Shown here: piece by piece, positions 43,207-52,650 of the stretch | Layout: each line of letters opens with the position of its first letter | Numbering within the stretch: the stretch's first letter is position 1 | DNA from: Streptococcus parasanguinis | Lineage (GTDB): Bacteria; Bacillota; Bacilli; Lactobacillales; Streptococcaceae | Length of the DNA: 64,000 bases | Assembly: GCF_032163505.1 (NCBI RefSeq) | Contig: NZ_CP134147.1 | Span: forward strand, 1,454,501-1,518,500 | Direction: 5' to 3' | The notes under the pieces: model-generated | Database searches by the model: none | Told to the model about the DNA's origin: nothing | Seen by the model: the letters and a program-made list of their open reading frames with translations, nothing else | Made by a program: the position numbers and the translations under genes

Positions 43207-43917
43207 TTATCCACCAAGGTAAGCCTTGCGGACTTCTTCTGAGGCTAAGAGTTCTTTTCCTGTTCCAGTAAGAACGACTTTCCCTGTTTCCAAAACATAA
43301 CCGCGGTCTGCGATGGCAAGAGCCTTGTTGGCATTTTGCTCGATCAAGAGAACAGTTGTCCCTTGTTTTTGGATATCTTGGATGATATCAAAGATTTCTT
43401 GGATAAAGATTGGGGCCAATCCCATTGAAGGTTCATCCAGAAGCAAGAGTTTTGGCGTCGACATAAGTGCACGACCCATTGCAAGCATTTGTTGTTCCCC
43501 ACCAGATAGGGTTGCTGCATCTTGGTTCTTCCGTTCTTCCAAACGTGGGAAACGGGAGAAGACTTTCTTCAAGTTAGCTTGGTTTTCTTCTCGATCTTTC
43601 TTCAAGAAAGCTCCCATCTCCAAGTTTTCCATAACAGTTAAGCCTGGAAAGACGTGGCGGCCTTCTGGAACTTGAGAGAGTCCTGCTGCTACAATCTTTT
43701 GAGCAGGAACCTTTTGAATCTCCTGACCCAAAAACTCGATTTTCCCAGCACTTGGACGCACCAAACCTGAAATGGTACGAAGAATAGATGTTTTCCCAGC
43801 ACCGTTAGCACCGATAAGAGAAACAACTTCCCCTTCATTTACCTCGAAACTGACATCACGGACAGCCTGGATCATGCCATAGTGTACAGAAAGATTTTCA
43901 ACTTTTAACATAGACAT
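43207..43917 (-). CDS. livF: Branched-chain amino acid ABC transporter ATPase LivF
   Basis: 236 residues. Walker A GANGAGKT is near 36-43, signature LSGGEQQML and Walker B LLLLDEPSMGLAP follow, typical of LivF. It pairs with LivG as the ATPase dimer of the leucine/isoleucine/valine importer. Its ATG overlaps the livG stop (TAATG), so translation is coupled. It is the last gene of livJHMGF. Confidence 0.95.
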   Translation of the reverse strand: MSMLKVENLSVHYGMIQAVRDVSFEVNEGEVVSLIGANGAGKTSILRTISGLVRPSAGKIEFLGQEIQKVPAQKIVAAGLSQVPEGRHVFPGLTVMENLEMGAFLKKDREENQANLKKVFSRFPRLEERKNQDAATLSGGEQQMLAMGRALMSTPKLLLLDEPSMGLAPIFIQEIFDIIQDIQKQGTTVLLIEQNANKALAIADRGYVLETGKVVLTGTGKELLASEEVRKAYLGG

Positions 43918-44681
43918 TAGGCTTCACCTCCTAGATAGGCTTCGATTACGCGTTTGTTGTTCTTGATTTCATCTGGCGTTCCATGAGCAATCAAGCGACC
44001 ATATTCCAATACATAGATCCGTTCCGTTACTTCCATGACCAAACTCATATCGTGCTCGATCAGCATAATCGTAATATTGAATTCTTTTTGAATGCGACGG
44101 ATCAATTGGGTCAATTCTGCTGTTTCTTGAGGGTTCATCCCTGCAGCAGGTTCATCCAAGAAGAGGATTTTTGGCTCTGTAGCAAGGGCACGAACGATCT
44201 CCAAGTGACGTTGTTGTCCGTAAGCTAAGTTTTTGGCCAAGGTATCTGCTTCTTTTTCCAAACCAAAAATGGCTAACAATTCAAGAGCTTTCGCTTTCAA
44301 AGCTTCTTCATTCTTGTAATAGCTTGGCAAGCGGAAAAGACTCGCAAAGACATGTGGTTTGTGGTGATTGGCAAAGGCAATCAAAACATTGTCCAACACG
44401 CTCAAATCTTTAAAGAGACGAATATTTTGGAAAGTACGTCCCAGACCACCTGCAGCGATTTTATAAGGTGCTTTACCATTTAGGAGCTGACCATCTAAGG
44501 TAATGGTCCCTTCACTTGGTTCATATACCCCTGTTAGGAGGTTGAAGAGGGTTGTTTTACCGGCACCGTTGGGGCCGATCAAACCAACCAATTCTCCTTC
44601 ATTGAGTTCCATGGTCACATCCCCAACGGCTGTCAAACCACCAAAGTTTTTTGTTAAGTTTTTTACTTCAAGAAGTGCCAT
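43917..44681 (-). CDS. livG: Branched-chain amino acid ABC transporter ATPase LivG
   Basis: 254 residues with Walker A GPNGAGKT, signature region NLAYGQQRHLEIVRAL and Walker B ILFLDEPAAGMNP, the LivG hallmarks (YGQQR instead of SGGQ). The C-terminal GTPDEIKNNKRVIEAYLG is the usual LivG ending. It overlaps the livM stop by one base. It is an energising subunit for branched-chain amino-acid uptake. Confidence 0.95.
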   Translation of the reverse strand: MALLEVKNLTKNFGGLTAVGDVTMELNEGELVGLIGPNGAGKTTLFNLLTGVYEPSEGTITLDGQLLNGKAPYKIAAGGLGRTFQNIRLFKDLSVLDNVLIAFANHHKPHVFASLFRLPSYYKNEEALKAKALELLAIFGLEKEADTLAKNLAYGQQRHLEIVRALATEPKILFLDEPAAGMNPQETAELTQLIRRIQKEFNITIMLIEHDMSLVMEVTERIYVLEYGRLIAHGTPDEIKNNKRVIEAYLGGEA

Positions 44682-45628
44682 TAGTTAGCCTCCTTTTTTG
44701 AGAGTAGTTTTTTCAAGCTGAATTCCCATGTTCCAAGAAGACCACCTGGACGGAAGATCATCACGAGAATCAAAGCCAATGAGTAAATGATCATACGTAC
44801 ACTTGAGAAGTCTTGAAGCACCATGTTCAAGATACCCAAGACGATGGCTGCCACAACTGTTCCTGACATGGATCCCAAACCACCAAATACGACAATGATC
44901 AAGACATTAATAGTATTGGTGAAAGAGTAATCTTTAGGGACAACAGAGCCGATAAAGCCGGCTTGGAGAGATCCAGCAATCGCCGCTGTGATCGCACCAA
45001 ATACAAAGGCGATGACTTTGACCTTGGTCGTATTGATCCCAACAGATTCTGCCGCGATTTCATCTTCACGAACAGAAAGGGTAGAGCGTCCAATTGGACT
45101 GCGTAAGAAGTTAATCGTAAAGATCGTTGTAATGACAACAAAGAGGTAAACCAATTGCCAAGTTGTAAAGGCTGGCAAACCAAGGATCCCAGCAGCACCA
45201 TTTGTTAGAGTACCACCATTAACGATCAAGATCCGGATGATTTCAGAAACCCCAAGTGTCGCAATCGCGAGATAGTCCCCTTTCAAACGAAGGGTTGGAA
45301 CCCCAACGATCAAGGCAACGACACCAGCAATCAAAGCACCTAAAACCATCGCGCCAAAGAAAGCCCCATAGGTTGGTGATTTGGAACCAAGAATGGCTGC
45401 AGAGTAAGCACCAATCGCCATAAATCCGGCATGGCCGAGTGAGAATTGACCTGAGAAACCAACAATGAGGTTCAAGCCAACTGCAAGGATAATATTAATT
45501 CCAATTTGTTCTAAAATTTGGATATAGAAGAGGTTGAGCACACCCGCTGCAACCAAGACTTGGATCAAGGCAAAACCTGCGACCAAAAGACCAAGCCAGA
45601 CTAAATTCACTTTTAAATTTTGTTTCAT
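44681..45628 (-). CDS. livM: Branched-chain amino acid ABC transporter permease LivM
   Basis: 315 residues with about nine membrane helices and the LivM signatures GFSGQFSLGHAGFMAIGAY and VGVPTLRLKGDYLAIATLG. It forms the translocation channel with LivH. The gene starts 3 bp after the livH stop. Confidence 0.95.
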   Translation of the reverse strand: MKQNLKVNLVWLGLLVAGFALIQVLVAAGVLNLFYIQILEQIGINIILAVGLNLIVGFSGQFSLGHAGFMAIGAYSAAILGSKSPTYGAFFGAMVLGALIAGVVALIVGVPTLRLKGDYLAIATLGVSEIIRILIVNGGTLTNGAAGILGLPAFTTWQLVYLFVVITTIFTINFLRSPIGRSTLSVREDEIAAESVGINTTKVKVIAFVFGAITAAIAGSLQAGFIGSVVPKDYSFTNTINVLIIVVFGGLGSMSGTVVAAIVLGILNMVLQDFSSVRMIIYSLALILVMIFRPGGLLGTWEFSLKKLLSKKEAN

Positions 45629-45631
45629 GGC

Positions 45632-46501
45632 TTACACCTTCTCTTTCACATTTTTACCGAGGATACCTGCTGGACGGATGAGCAAGATCACAATCAAGAT
45701 GGCATACACAATGGCATCACGGAAGTCTGAAAGACCGATCGCTGTAGCGAAGGTTTCCAACAAACCGATAACAAATCCACCTAGGGCAGCACCTGGAATG
45801 ATTCCGATTCCTCCAAGAACGGCTGCGACAAATGCTTTGATCCCTGGTGTCATCCCCATCAGAGGCTCGATCGAGTTGTAATACAAACCAATCAAGACAC
45901 CACCAGCACCTGCCAAGGCAGATCCCAAAGCAAAGGTAAAACTGATCGTACGGTTTACGTTAATCCCCATCAATTGAGCAGCATCACTATCGACAGATAC
46001 AGCCCGCATGGCTTTCCCCATCTTTGTCTTTTGAATAATAAATTGAAGAGCGACCATCAAGAAAACAGACACTCCCAAGATCATCAACTGAATATTGGAG
46101 ATTGAAATAGGACCGAAGTTGTAACGAACCGTTTTAATCACTTGCGGGAAGGAACGGGTATTGGCCCCTACGAAGAAGACCATCCCATATTCTAGCAAGA
46201 AAGAAACCCCGATGGCTGTGATCAAGGCTGCAATCCGAGTCGAATGACGAAGCGGACGATAAGCCAGGTATTCAATTACAACCCCTAAAATAGCCGTCCC
46301 AACCATGGCTAGGAGCAAGGCTACAAAGAAGTTCACTTTCCACGAGTTCAATAAGAAATATCCCATAAAGGCACCTACCATGTAGATATCTCCATGGGCA
46401 AAGTTGATCAATTTGATAATTCCATACACCATGGTATAACCAAGGGCCAAGAGTGCATAGACACTTCCCAAGATTAGACCGTTCACTAATTGCTGGAGCA
46501 T
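45632..46501 (-). CDS. livH: Branched-chain amino acid ABC transporter permease LivH
   Basis: 289 residues from ATG 46501 (MLQQLVNGLILGSVYALLALG). GAAAGGATGG lies at good spacing for it, whereas the TTG and ATG further upstream are too close to that site. About eight membrane helices are visible, with MVYGIIKLINFAHGD as the LivH signature. It partners LivM. A leaky hairpin separates it from livJ. Confidence 0.93.
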   Translation of the reverse strand: MLQQLVNGLILGSVYALLALGYTMVYGIIKLINFAHGDIYMVGAFMGYFLLNSWKVNFFVALLLAMVGTAILGVVIEYLAYRPLRHSTRIAALITAIGVSFLLEYGMVFFVGANTRSFPQVIKTVRYNFGPISISNIQLMILGVSVFLMVALQFIIQKTKMGKAMRAVSVDSDAAQLMGINVNRTISFTFALGSALAGAGGVLIGLYYNSIEPLMGMTPGIKAFVAAVLGGIGIIPGAALGGFVIGLLETFATAIGLSDFRDAIVYAILIVILLIRPAGILGKNVKEKV

Positions 46502-46530
46502 TTGAACCATCCTTTCTAACAATAAAGAGC

Positions 46531-46560
46531 GAGGCCAGGAATTTTCATTCTCCCAGCCTC
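46531..46560 (-). terminator. Intercistronic hairpin between livJ and livH
   Basis: GAGGC..GGA pairs with TCC..GCCTC around a 10-nt loop, with a 2-nt mismatch. Only a weak T-rich stretch (CTCTTTATT) follows on the minus strand. It probably causes partial termination or protects the livJ mRNA 3' end, giving more binding protein than permease. Confidence 0.55.
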
Positions 46561-46582
46561 TTGTACAAACAACAAATGATAA

Positions 46583-47740
46583 TTATGGTTTAACAGACTC
46601 AACTGATTTGACTTTACCATCTTTCAAGCCAATCATAAGAGCTGATTTAACCGGGTTGTGGTTCTTGTCAATTGACATTGTACCAGTCACACCTTCCAAG
46701 TCTTTCAACTTCGCAAGGTTATCTTTCAATTCGACAGAGTTCTTAGCACCTTTAGATGCTTCTGCAACCATGTAAACTGAATCATAAGCCAAAGCTGCGA
46801 ACATTGAAGGTTCTTCATTGTATTTCGCTTTGTAAGCTTCTACGAATTTCTTGGCTTTATCAGTCATTTCACCTTCAGTAGAGAATCCAGCTACGTAGTA
46901 GATGTCTGTAGCTGCAGCAGGTGTTGCTTGTTCAACGAACTTAGCATCGCTAAATCCATCACCACCAATGATTGGTTGTTTGATTCCCATACCACGCGCT
47001 TGGTTTACGATTTTACCAGTTTCTGTGTAGTAACCTGGAAGAACAATCGCATCGAAGTCTTTATCTTTGATTTTTGTAAGGGCAGCTTGGAAGTCTGTAT
47101 CCTTAGATTGGAAGGTTTCAGTTGCTACGATTTCACCTTTGTAAGATTTCTTGAAGGCTTCAGCAATCCCTTTCGCATAGTCAGATGAGTTATCGTAGTA
47201 AAGAACGACTTTCTTCGCTTTCAAGTTATCAGTTGTGTATTTGGCAATGATTTTTCCTTGGAAGCTATCGATGAAGGTTGCACGGAAAAGGTAATCTTGA
47301 CCTTTTGTCAAATCATCTTGAGTTGCAGATGGTGTAACCAATGGCACACCTGCTTTACCAGCATTGGCAACGGCTGCTGCAGTAGCACCTGAAGTTGCAG
47401 GTCCAACAAGAGCGTTCACTTTTGATTGAGTGACAAGGTTTGTAGTGACTGTAGCTGCTTCAGCTGTTTCAGACTTGTTATCTTTATCTGTGACAACGAT
47501 CTTTTTGCCATCAGCTCCACCCTTAGCGTTGATTTCATCAACGGCCAATTGAGCACCTTTTTGTTCAGCGCTACCGTAGGCTGCTACTTCACCAGTTTTT
47601 TCAAAGTTAAAACCGACTTTTAGTTCCTTGCCGATTTCGTTACCAGTTGTGTTTGAACCAGAAGTAGAAACTTCACCACAAGCAGCAAGAAGAGCGACAC
47701 TTGCAATGGTTAAAAATGAAAGAGCAAATTTTTTCTTCAT
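46583..47740 (-). CDS. livJ: Branched-chain amino acid-binding lipoprotein
   Basis: 385 residues. The lipoprotein signal peptide has LLAAC, with lipidated Cys21. A periplasmic-binding-protein type I fold follows (VGFNFEKTGEVAAYGSAEQKGAQLA, then PLVTPSATQDDLT and ALAYDSVYM). It captures Leu, Ile or Val at the cell surface and passes them to LivHM. It is the first gene of the operon, with AAGGAGATC before the ATG, a consensus promoter and a CodY-like box. Confidence 0.95.
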   Translation of the reverse strand: MKKKFALSFLTIASVALLAACGEVSTSGSNTTGNEIGKELKVGFNFEKTGEVAAYGSAEQKGAQLAVDEINAKGGADGKKIVVTDKDNKSETAEAATVTTNLVTQSKVNALVGPATSGATAAAVANAGKAGVPLVTPSATQDDLTKGQDYLFRATFIDSFQGKIIAKYTTDNLKAKKVVLYYDNSSDYAKGIAEAFKKSYKGEIVATETFQSKDTDFQAALTKIKDKDFDAIVLPGYYTETGKIVNQARGMGIKQPIIGGDGFSDAKFVEQATPAAATDIYYVAGFSTEGEMTDKAKKFVEAYKAKYNEEPSMFAALAYDSVYMVAEASKGAKNSVELKDNLAKLKDLEGVTGTMSIDKNHNPVKSALMIGLKDGKVKSVESVKP

Positions 47741-47784
47741 TTGTAATGATCTCCTTAAATGAATCTTAAATTAAATACATTAAG

Positions 47785-47813
47785 AATATACCGAATTATC
47801 TGACAATTGTCAA
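47785..47813 (-). promoter_or_regulatory. liv operon promoter with CodY-like box in the spacer
   Basis: Minus strand: TTGACA (47813-47808), a 17-bp spacer, TATATT (47790-47785). AATTGTCAGATAATT (47808-47794) matches 13 of 15 bases of the CodY consensus AATTTTCWGAAAATT and fills the spacer, so bound CodY would block RNA polymerase when branched-chain amino acids and GTP are abundant. Confidence 0.75.
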
Positions 47814-47816
47814 TAA

Positions 47817-47848
47817 AAAAAGCACAATCCATCAAATGATTGCGTTTT
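47817..47848 (-). terminator. Terminator of ylbG
   Basis: CAATC and GATTG close a hairpin flanked by imperfect pairs, followed by T7 on the minus strand. It lies directly upstream of the livJ -35. Confidence 0.65.
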
Positions 47849-48127
47849 CTAAACTTCTGTGACCACAGATGGGGTCTCCAATCGTTGCAAACTCCCCACA
47901 AAATCTGTATCTAAATCTTTGAGATGGCAAGGCAAGACCTTTTTGACATAACGTTCTTTCTTTAAGTCTTCCATGACTTGATCGGCCTTGTCGCTGTCCA
48001 CATACAATTGGACATAACGGCATTTCTTAGAATGGTACAAGACATCTCCGACAGATTGTAATTTTTTCCCGTCTCGATTGTAATACAATTTTACAATCAA
48101 GCCTGTTCTTTCTTGTTTCTCAAACAT
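47849..48127 (-). CDS. YlbG-family protein (DUF2129)
   Basis: 92 residues from ATG 48127, preceded by AAAGGGATTGACC. A TTG two codons earlier is too close to that site. The motif RTGLIVKLYYNRDGKKLQSVGDV and the RYVQLYVD strand fit the small cytoplasmic YlbG/DUF2129 family of Firmicutes, of unknown function. It lies alone between livJ and clpP. Confidence 0.85.
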   Translation of the reverse strand: MFEKQERTGLIVKLYYNRDGKKLQSVGDVLYHSKKCRYVQLYVDSDKADQVMEDLKKERYVKKVLPCHLKDLDTDFVGSLQRLETPSVVTEV

Positions 48128-48204
48128 GGTCAATCCCTTTCTCGTTCTGTTACTAGTATATCAAATTTCAAGAAAAAGAACTACTCTTTTATGAGAGCAA
48201 AAAA

Positions 48205-48381
48205 GAGAGTGGGACAGAAATCGGTAATTCCTTAGAATTCGATTTCGTCGTCCCACCTCCGCACAGTTGAGTAGGGCTGTAAAAGCTGATGAAATCAGCG
48301 TAGTAGAGCCCACTCAACCACTGCGTTTTGCTCGACAATCCAAAAATAATTGAGAGGCTAGGACTTTTGTCCCAGCCTCTT
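48205..48381 (-). repeat. Repeat family B, copy 2
   Basis: 177 bp, inverted relative to copy 1, beginning AGAGAGTGGGACAGAAATCG and ending GTCCCAGCCTCT. All three hairpins are retained. It lies 23 bp beyond the clpP stop and could serve as its transcription end. Confidence 0.92.
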
Positions 48382-48404
48382 GACGAGCCTTCCCACAGGA
48401 TGGT

Positions 48405-48995
48405 TTAACCCAATTTATTATTGGCCATGATTTCATCAATAAAGCCATATTCAAGAGTTTCTTGCGCACTCATCCAATTATCACGTTCTGCATCTGCATG
48501 CACTTTTTCGATCGGTTGACTTGAATTTTCCGCAAGGATTTTTTCCAAGTTATTCCGTGTTTTGAGCAAATGTTCTGCTGCGATCGCCATATCGGTTTGT
48601 TGGGTACCGCCACCAGTGCCCCCCATTGGTTGGTGGATCATGTACTCAGCATTTGGCAACATGAAACGTTTGCCTTTCGCACCACTTGACGCAATCACAG
48701 TCCCCATTGAAGCTGCCATCCCCATAACAATGGTTTGGACATCTGACTTGATAAAGTTCATGGTATCGACGATAGCCAGACCTGCTGAAACAGAACCTCC
48801 TGGGGTATTGATATACATATAGATATCTTTGGTGTTATCTTGAGCATCCAAGAAGAGCAATTGGGCAATAATCGAATTGGCCATTTGATCCTCAACTGGA
48901 CCTGTCACCATGATAATCCGATCTTTCAACAGACGGGAATAAATATCGTAAGAACGTTCTCCACGGCTGGTTTGTTCAATAACTACTGGAATCAT
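48405..48995 (-). CDS. clpP: ATP-dependent Clp protease proteolytic subunit
   Basis: 196 residues with the catalytic triad Ser96 (in GMAASMG), His121 (in MIHQPMGG) and Asp172. The N-terminus [21 protein letters not shown] is typical. Tetradecameric ClpP degrades proteins delivered by ClpX, ClpC or ClpE. In streptococci it controls competence and stress responses. CtsR regulates it, as shown by the operator in the promoter. AGGAGAAG precedes the ATG. Confidence 0.97.
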   Translation of the reverse strand: MIPVVIEQTSRGERSYDIYSRLLKDRIIMVTGPVEDQMANSIIAQLLFLDAQDNTKDIYMYINTPGGSVSAGLAIVDTMNFIKSDVQTIVMGMAASMGTVIASSGAKGKRFMLPNAEYMIHQPMGGTGGGTQQTDMAIAAEHLLKTRNNLEKILAENSSQPIEKVHADAERDNWMSAQETLEYGFIDEIMANNKLG

Positions 48996-49057
48996 TTATT
49001 CTTCTCCTTTAGTATCCATTCATTCTCACAATTCGTGAGGTTCAAGGTATATCTGCT

Positions 49058-49087
49058 ATTATAAACCAATGGTCAAAAAAGGTCAAT
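49058..49087 (-). promoter_or_regulatory. clpP promoter overlapped by a CtsR operator
   Basis: Minus strand: TTGACC (49086-49081), a 17-bp spacer, TATAAT (49063-49058). On the plus strand GGTCAAA-AAA-GGTCAAT (49071-49087) is the tandem heptanucleotide bound by CtsR and covers the -35 and spacer. Confidence 0.88.
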
Positions 49088-49122
49088 TTTTTAGCACCTT
49101 TCCCTTACTATGAATGGGCTTT

Positions 49123-49752
49123 TTATTTAGTACCGAACAAACGGTCACCCGCATCTCCAAGACCTGGAACAATGTAGCCATGATCATTCAAGTGGTCGTC
49201 GAGAGCTGCTGTAAAGATATCAACATCTGGATGCGCTTCTTGAAGAGCTTTCACCCCTTCTGGTGCCGCCACCAAGCAGACAAACTTGATATGGCTAGCG
49301 CCACGTTTTTTCAAGGAATCAATCGCTAGAATAGCGGATCCGCCCGTAGCAAGCATCGGGTCTACTACAAAGATACGACGTTGATCAATATCTTCTGGCA
49401 ATTTCACCAAGTATTCAACTGGTCTCAAGGTTTCTTCATCACGGTACATCCCGATATGGCCAACCTTAGCAGCTGGTACCAAACTCAAGAGCCCATCGAC
49501 CATCCCAATTCCTGCACGAAGGATTGGAACAATGGCCAATTTCTTCCCTGCAATTTGTTTTTGAACGGTTTTGGTAATCGGTGTTTCAATTTCTACATCT
49601 TCAAGAGGTAATTCGCGCAAGACTTCGTAACCCATCAACATAGCAATCTCATCTACCAATTCACGAAAGGCCTTCGTAGAGGTATCTGTACGACGAAGAA
49701 TAGATAATTTGTGTTGAATCAGTGGATGTGTAATAACTTCTAATTTTCCCAT
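49123..49752 (-). CDS. upp: Uracil phosphoribosyltransferase
   Basis: 209 residues, the standard length. The PRPP loop reads [16 protein letters not shown], with the early [13 protein letters not shown] and the C-terminal [17 protein letters not shown]. It makes UMP from uracil and PRPP (pyrimidine salvage). It stands upstream of clpP in its own unit. GAAGGATCTC precedes the ATG. Confidence 0.97.
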   Translation of the reverse strand: MGKLEVITHPLIQHKLSILRRTDTSTKAFRELVDEIAMLMGYEVLRELPLEDVEIETPITKTVQKQIAGKKLAIVPILRAGIGMVDGLLSLVPAAKVGHIGMYRDEETLRPVEYLVKLPEDIDQRRIFVVDPMLATGGSAILAIDSLKKRGASHIKFVCLVAAPEGVKALQEAHPDVDIFTAALDDHLNDHGYIVPGLGDAGDRLFGTK

Positions 49753-49892
49753 TTTGAGATCCTTCTTTCTAAGCTGTTATTATTCAAAAAAGAGCTATGA
49801 TAAAAGTGGAGTCAAACTCTACTCTTTCTTTCAGTCCCTCTTTGATACTCACAGCACATGGAAATCTTCATTTCCAACTTTACATTCTTCTT

Positions 49893-49901
49893 ATTATACC
49901 A
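49893..49901 (-). promoter_or_regulatory. Extended -10 promoter of upp
   Basis: TGGTATAAT on the minus strand, about 140 bp before the upp ATG. No attenuator or PyrR-type anti-antiterminator is recognisable in the leader 49753-49892. Confidence 0.5.
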
Positions 49902-49914
49902 AATTTTACAAAAA

Positions 49915-49960
49915 AAAGAGAGCCCTTACACTTAATTTTTTGAGTTCGGACTCACTCTTT
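49915..49960 (-). terminator. Probable terminator of mgtA
   Basis: AGAG..AG.CC pairs imperfectly with GG.CT.CTCT around a long loop, followed by T8 on the minus strand. Confidence 0.5.
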
Positions 49961-49971
49961 CTATCAATCAA

Positions 49972-52632
49972 TTACAACCATTCTTTGTACTTCTTAATAT
50001 AGATACGTTTGACAACCGTCACACTAAGCATATAGAGGACGATAATAGCAAACAATAGAACAAAGTACAATCCATTTAGTTGGCTCAACTTCAAGATAGA
50101 AGCCAAAGGACTATATGGAAGGGAGGTTACAAAGAAGGCTGCTGCTAGAGTCGTCACCACGACTGAGAAGGCTGGACGACTTTGGATAAATGGAAGTTTT
50201 GGTGAACGCAACATATGAATAACCATGGTTTGAGACCACATAGATTCAATAAACCATCCAGTTTGGAACACCATGATAAAGGCTGCTGCATCTGCTGCTC
50301 CATGGTTGTAGCCATGACCTAAAATCATTGGGACAACAAGGAAATAAAGAAGCATGTAGGTAATAATATCAAATACTGATGAAATTGGACCAATCCAGGC
50401 CATAAAGCGCATGATAGAGTTTGCTTCCCAGATACGAGGTTTCTTGAGGAATTCCTTGTCGACATTGTCAAAAGGAAGGGCGATACAAGAAAGATCATAG
50501 ATAAGATTGAGCACAATCAAATGAACGGGAGCCATTGGAAGAAAAGGCAAAAAGATACTGGCAAAGAGCAGAGAAAAGATGTTCCCGAAGTTAGAAGAGA
50601 CCGTCATCTTGATATACTTGGTCATATTGGCATAGACCTTGCGACCTTCAACCAAACCTTTTTCAAGGACCATCAAGTCCTTATCCAGAAGGATGACATC
50701 TGCCGTTTCCTTGGCGATATCCACAGCGGTATCCACGGAGATCCCAACGTCTGAGACCTTCATGGATGGAGCATCGTTGATCCCATCTCCCATGTAACCC
50801 ACCTTGTGGCCATTGTTCTTGAGGCAGAGGATGATCCGCGCTTTTTGATCGGGTGATAATTTGGCAAAGACCGTTGTTGTTTCCACAACTTGTGCTAACT
50901 CTTGGTCAGTCATCGTATCGATTTCGCTTCCCAAAAGAATCCGCTCGACATCTAGTCCTACTTTTTCACAGACAGCTTGGGTGACCTTTTCATTGTCCCC
51001 AGTTAAGATCTTGGTGGTTACCCCATATTCTGCAAGAGCTTTGATTGCTGGAGCTGCAGAAGGTTTTGGTGGATCAAGAAAGGCAAGGTAACCGGTTAGG
51101 ATCATGTCTCGTTCATCTTCAACACTAAAGATGTCATTTTCGTCCAAGTCGGTTTTGTAGCTGACGCCCAAAACACGAAGACCTTGTTCATTTAACTGAG
51201 CAACTTCAGCGAGGACCTCTTGACGGACTTCATCTGTCAGGCGTTTAATCTCCCCCTTGTACTCAACATAATTCGATACAGAAAGCATTTCTTCCAAGGC
51301 ACCCTTGGTCACCATGCTGACCACACCGTCTTCGTCTTTGACAATGACACTCATGCGACGACGTTCAAAATCAAAGGGCAATTCATCAATCTTATGGAAG
51401 GTTTGATCCAGATCGCGGACGATTTCATGTTTCTTGGCTTCTTTCTGGGTCCGATTGATAATCGCTCGGTCCATCAAATTTTTTAGCCCGGTTTGGAAAT
51501 AGGAATTCAAGTAAGCCCGACGAAGAACTGATAGATCCAATTCGCCATGGATATCAAGCGGATACTCCAAAACGATTTCATCTTGAGTCAAGGTACCTGT
51601 CTTATCTGTACACAAAATATCAATAGCCCCAAGGTCTTGGATGGCATTGAGTTTTTTGATAACGACTTTTTCTTTTGCCATGATGATGGAGCCTTTAGCA
51701 AGACTCGCTGTAATAATCATCGGCAGCATTTCCGGAGTCAAACCAACCCCAACGCTGAGGGCAAAGACACCCGCTTCTAACCAGTCACCATCTGTGAGAC
51801 CATTGATCACAAAGACAACGGGCACCATCACTAACATGAGCCGAATCAAGAGCCAAGAGATGGTATTCATTTCTCTCTCAAATGAGGTTGGTTCGTCATA
51901 GGTGTTGATGGTTTGCTCAATAGCACCCATCATGGTTTCATCCCCCACGACCAAGACCAAGGCTGTCGCCCGTCCGGAGATGACATTGGTTCCCATAAAG
52001 GCCAAGCTTTCACTCTCCAAGAGACTATCTAGATTCTGACTGTCGGCTTTTCTGAGACAAACCTTTTCAACAGCATCACTTTCCCCTGTGAGACCAGATT
52101 GTTGGACAAAGAAGTCACGGGAATCAATCAAGACCACATCTGCTGGGATCATGTCGCCAGCACTCAGTTTGATCACATCTCCTACGACGATTTCATTGAT
52201 CGGAATTTCTTGTTCCGACCCATCACGCAGAACGGTCGCTGTATTGACTATCATACGTGATAGGTTGCTGGCAGCTTTATCACTCCGCAATTCTTGAATG
52301 AAGCGGATCCCACCTGAGATCAAGACCAAGATCACAATGATGATAGAGGTCGTTGGATCCTGTTCACCTGGTTTTGCTAGCCAGACATTAGTGATGAAGG
52401 AAACCAGCGCAATGACCAACAAAATCACCGTAAAAGGATTGATAATCGATTCATAGATCTTTTTGATCATGGAATCTTCTTGACCTTTTGTGATGACATT
52501 TTCGCCATAAATATCGCGGTTTTCTTCTACTTGATCGTCAACTAAACCAAGGGCACTGGTTTTGTAGTCGGCAAAGGTGCTTTCAAGTGGTTCTTGAAGG
52601 GCAGCAATGAGTCTTTCTTTATTTGTTTGCAT
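49972..52632 (-). CDS. mgtA: Mg2+-importing P-type ATPase MgtA
   Basis: 886 residues from ATG 52632, with AAAAAGGAGATACC upstream. A TTG six codons earlier is inside that site. Motifs include the actuator LTGESD, phosphorylation site DKTGTLTQDE and MGDGINDAPSMK. Ten membrane helices and the class IIIB signature regions fit Mg2+ importers such as MgtA/MgtB. It brings Mg2+ into the cell when external Mg2+ is low. The long leader carries an M-box riboswitch, a terminator and a short ORF. A stand-alone terminator follows. Confidence 0.92.
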   Translation of the reverse strand: MQTNKERLIAALQEPLESTFADYKTSALGLVDDQVEENRDIYGENVITKGQEDSMIKKIYESIINPFTVILLVIALVSFITNVWLAKPGEQDPTTSIIIVILVLISGGIRFIQELRSDKAASNLSRMIVNTATVLRDGSEQEIPINEIVVGDVIKLSAGDMIPADVVLIDSRDFFVQQSGLTGESDAVEKVCLRKADSQNLDSLLESESLAFMGTNVISGRATALVLVVGDETMMGAIEQTINTYDEPTSFEREMNTISWLLIRLMLVMVPVVFVINGLTDGDWLEAGVFALSVGVGLTPEMLPMIITASLAKGSIIMAKEKVVIKKLNAIQDLGAIDILCTDKTGTLTQDEIVLEYPLDIHGELDLSVLRRAYLNSYFQTGLKNLMDRAIINRTQKEAKKHEIVRDLDQTFHKIDELPFDFERRRMSVIVKDEDGVVSMVTKGALEEMLSVSNYVEYKGEIKRLTDEVRQEVLAEVAQLNEQGLRVLGVSYKTDLDENDIFSVEDERDMILTGYLAFLDPPKPSAAPAIKALAEYGVTTKILTGDNEKVTQAVCEKVGLDVERILLGSEIDTMTDQELAQVVETTTVFAKLSPDQKARIILCLKNNGHKVGYMGDGINDAPSMKVSDVGISVDTAVDIAKETADVILLDKDLMVLEKGLVEGRKVYANMTKYIKMTVSSNFGNIFSLLFASIFLPFLPMAPVHLIVLNLIYDLSCIALPFDNVDKEFLKKPRIWEANSIMRFMAWIGPISSVFDIITYMLLYFLVVPMILGHGYNHGAADAAAFIMVFQTGWFIESMWSQTMVIHMLRSPKLPFIQSRPAFSVVVTTLAAAFFVTSLPYSPLASILKLSQLNGLYFVLLFAIIVLYMLSVTVVKRIYIKKYKEWL

Positions 52633-52650
52633 TGGTATCTCCTTTTTCAA

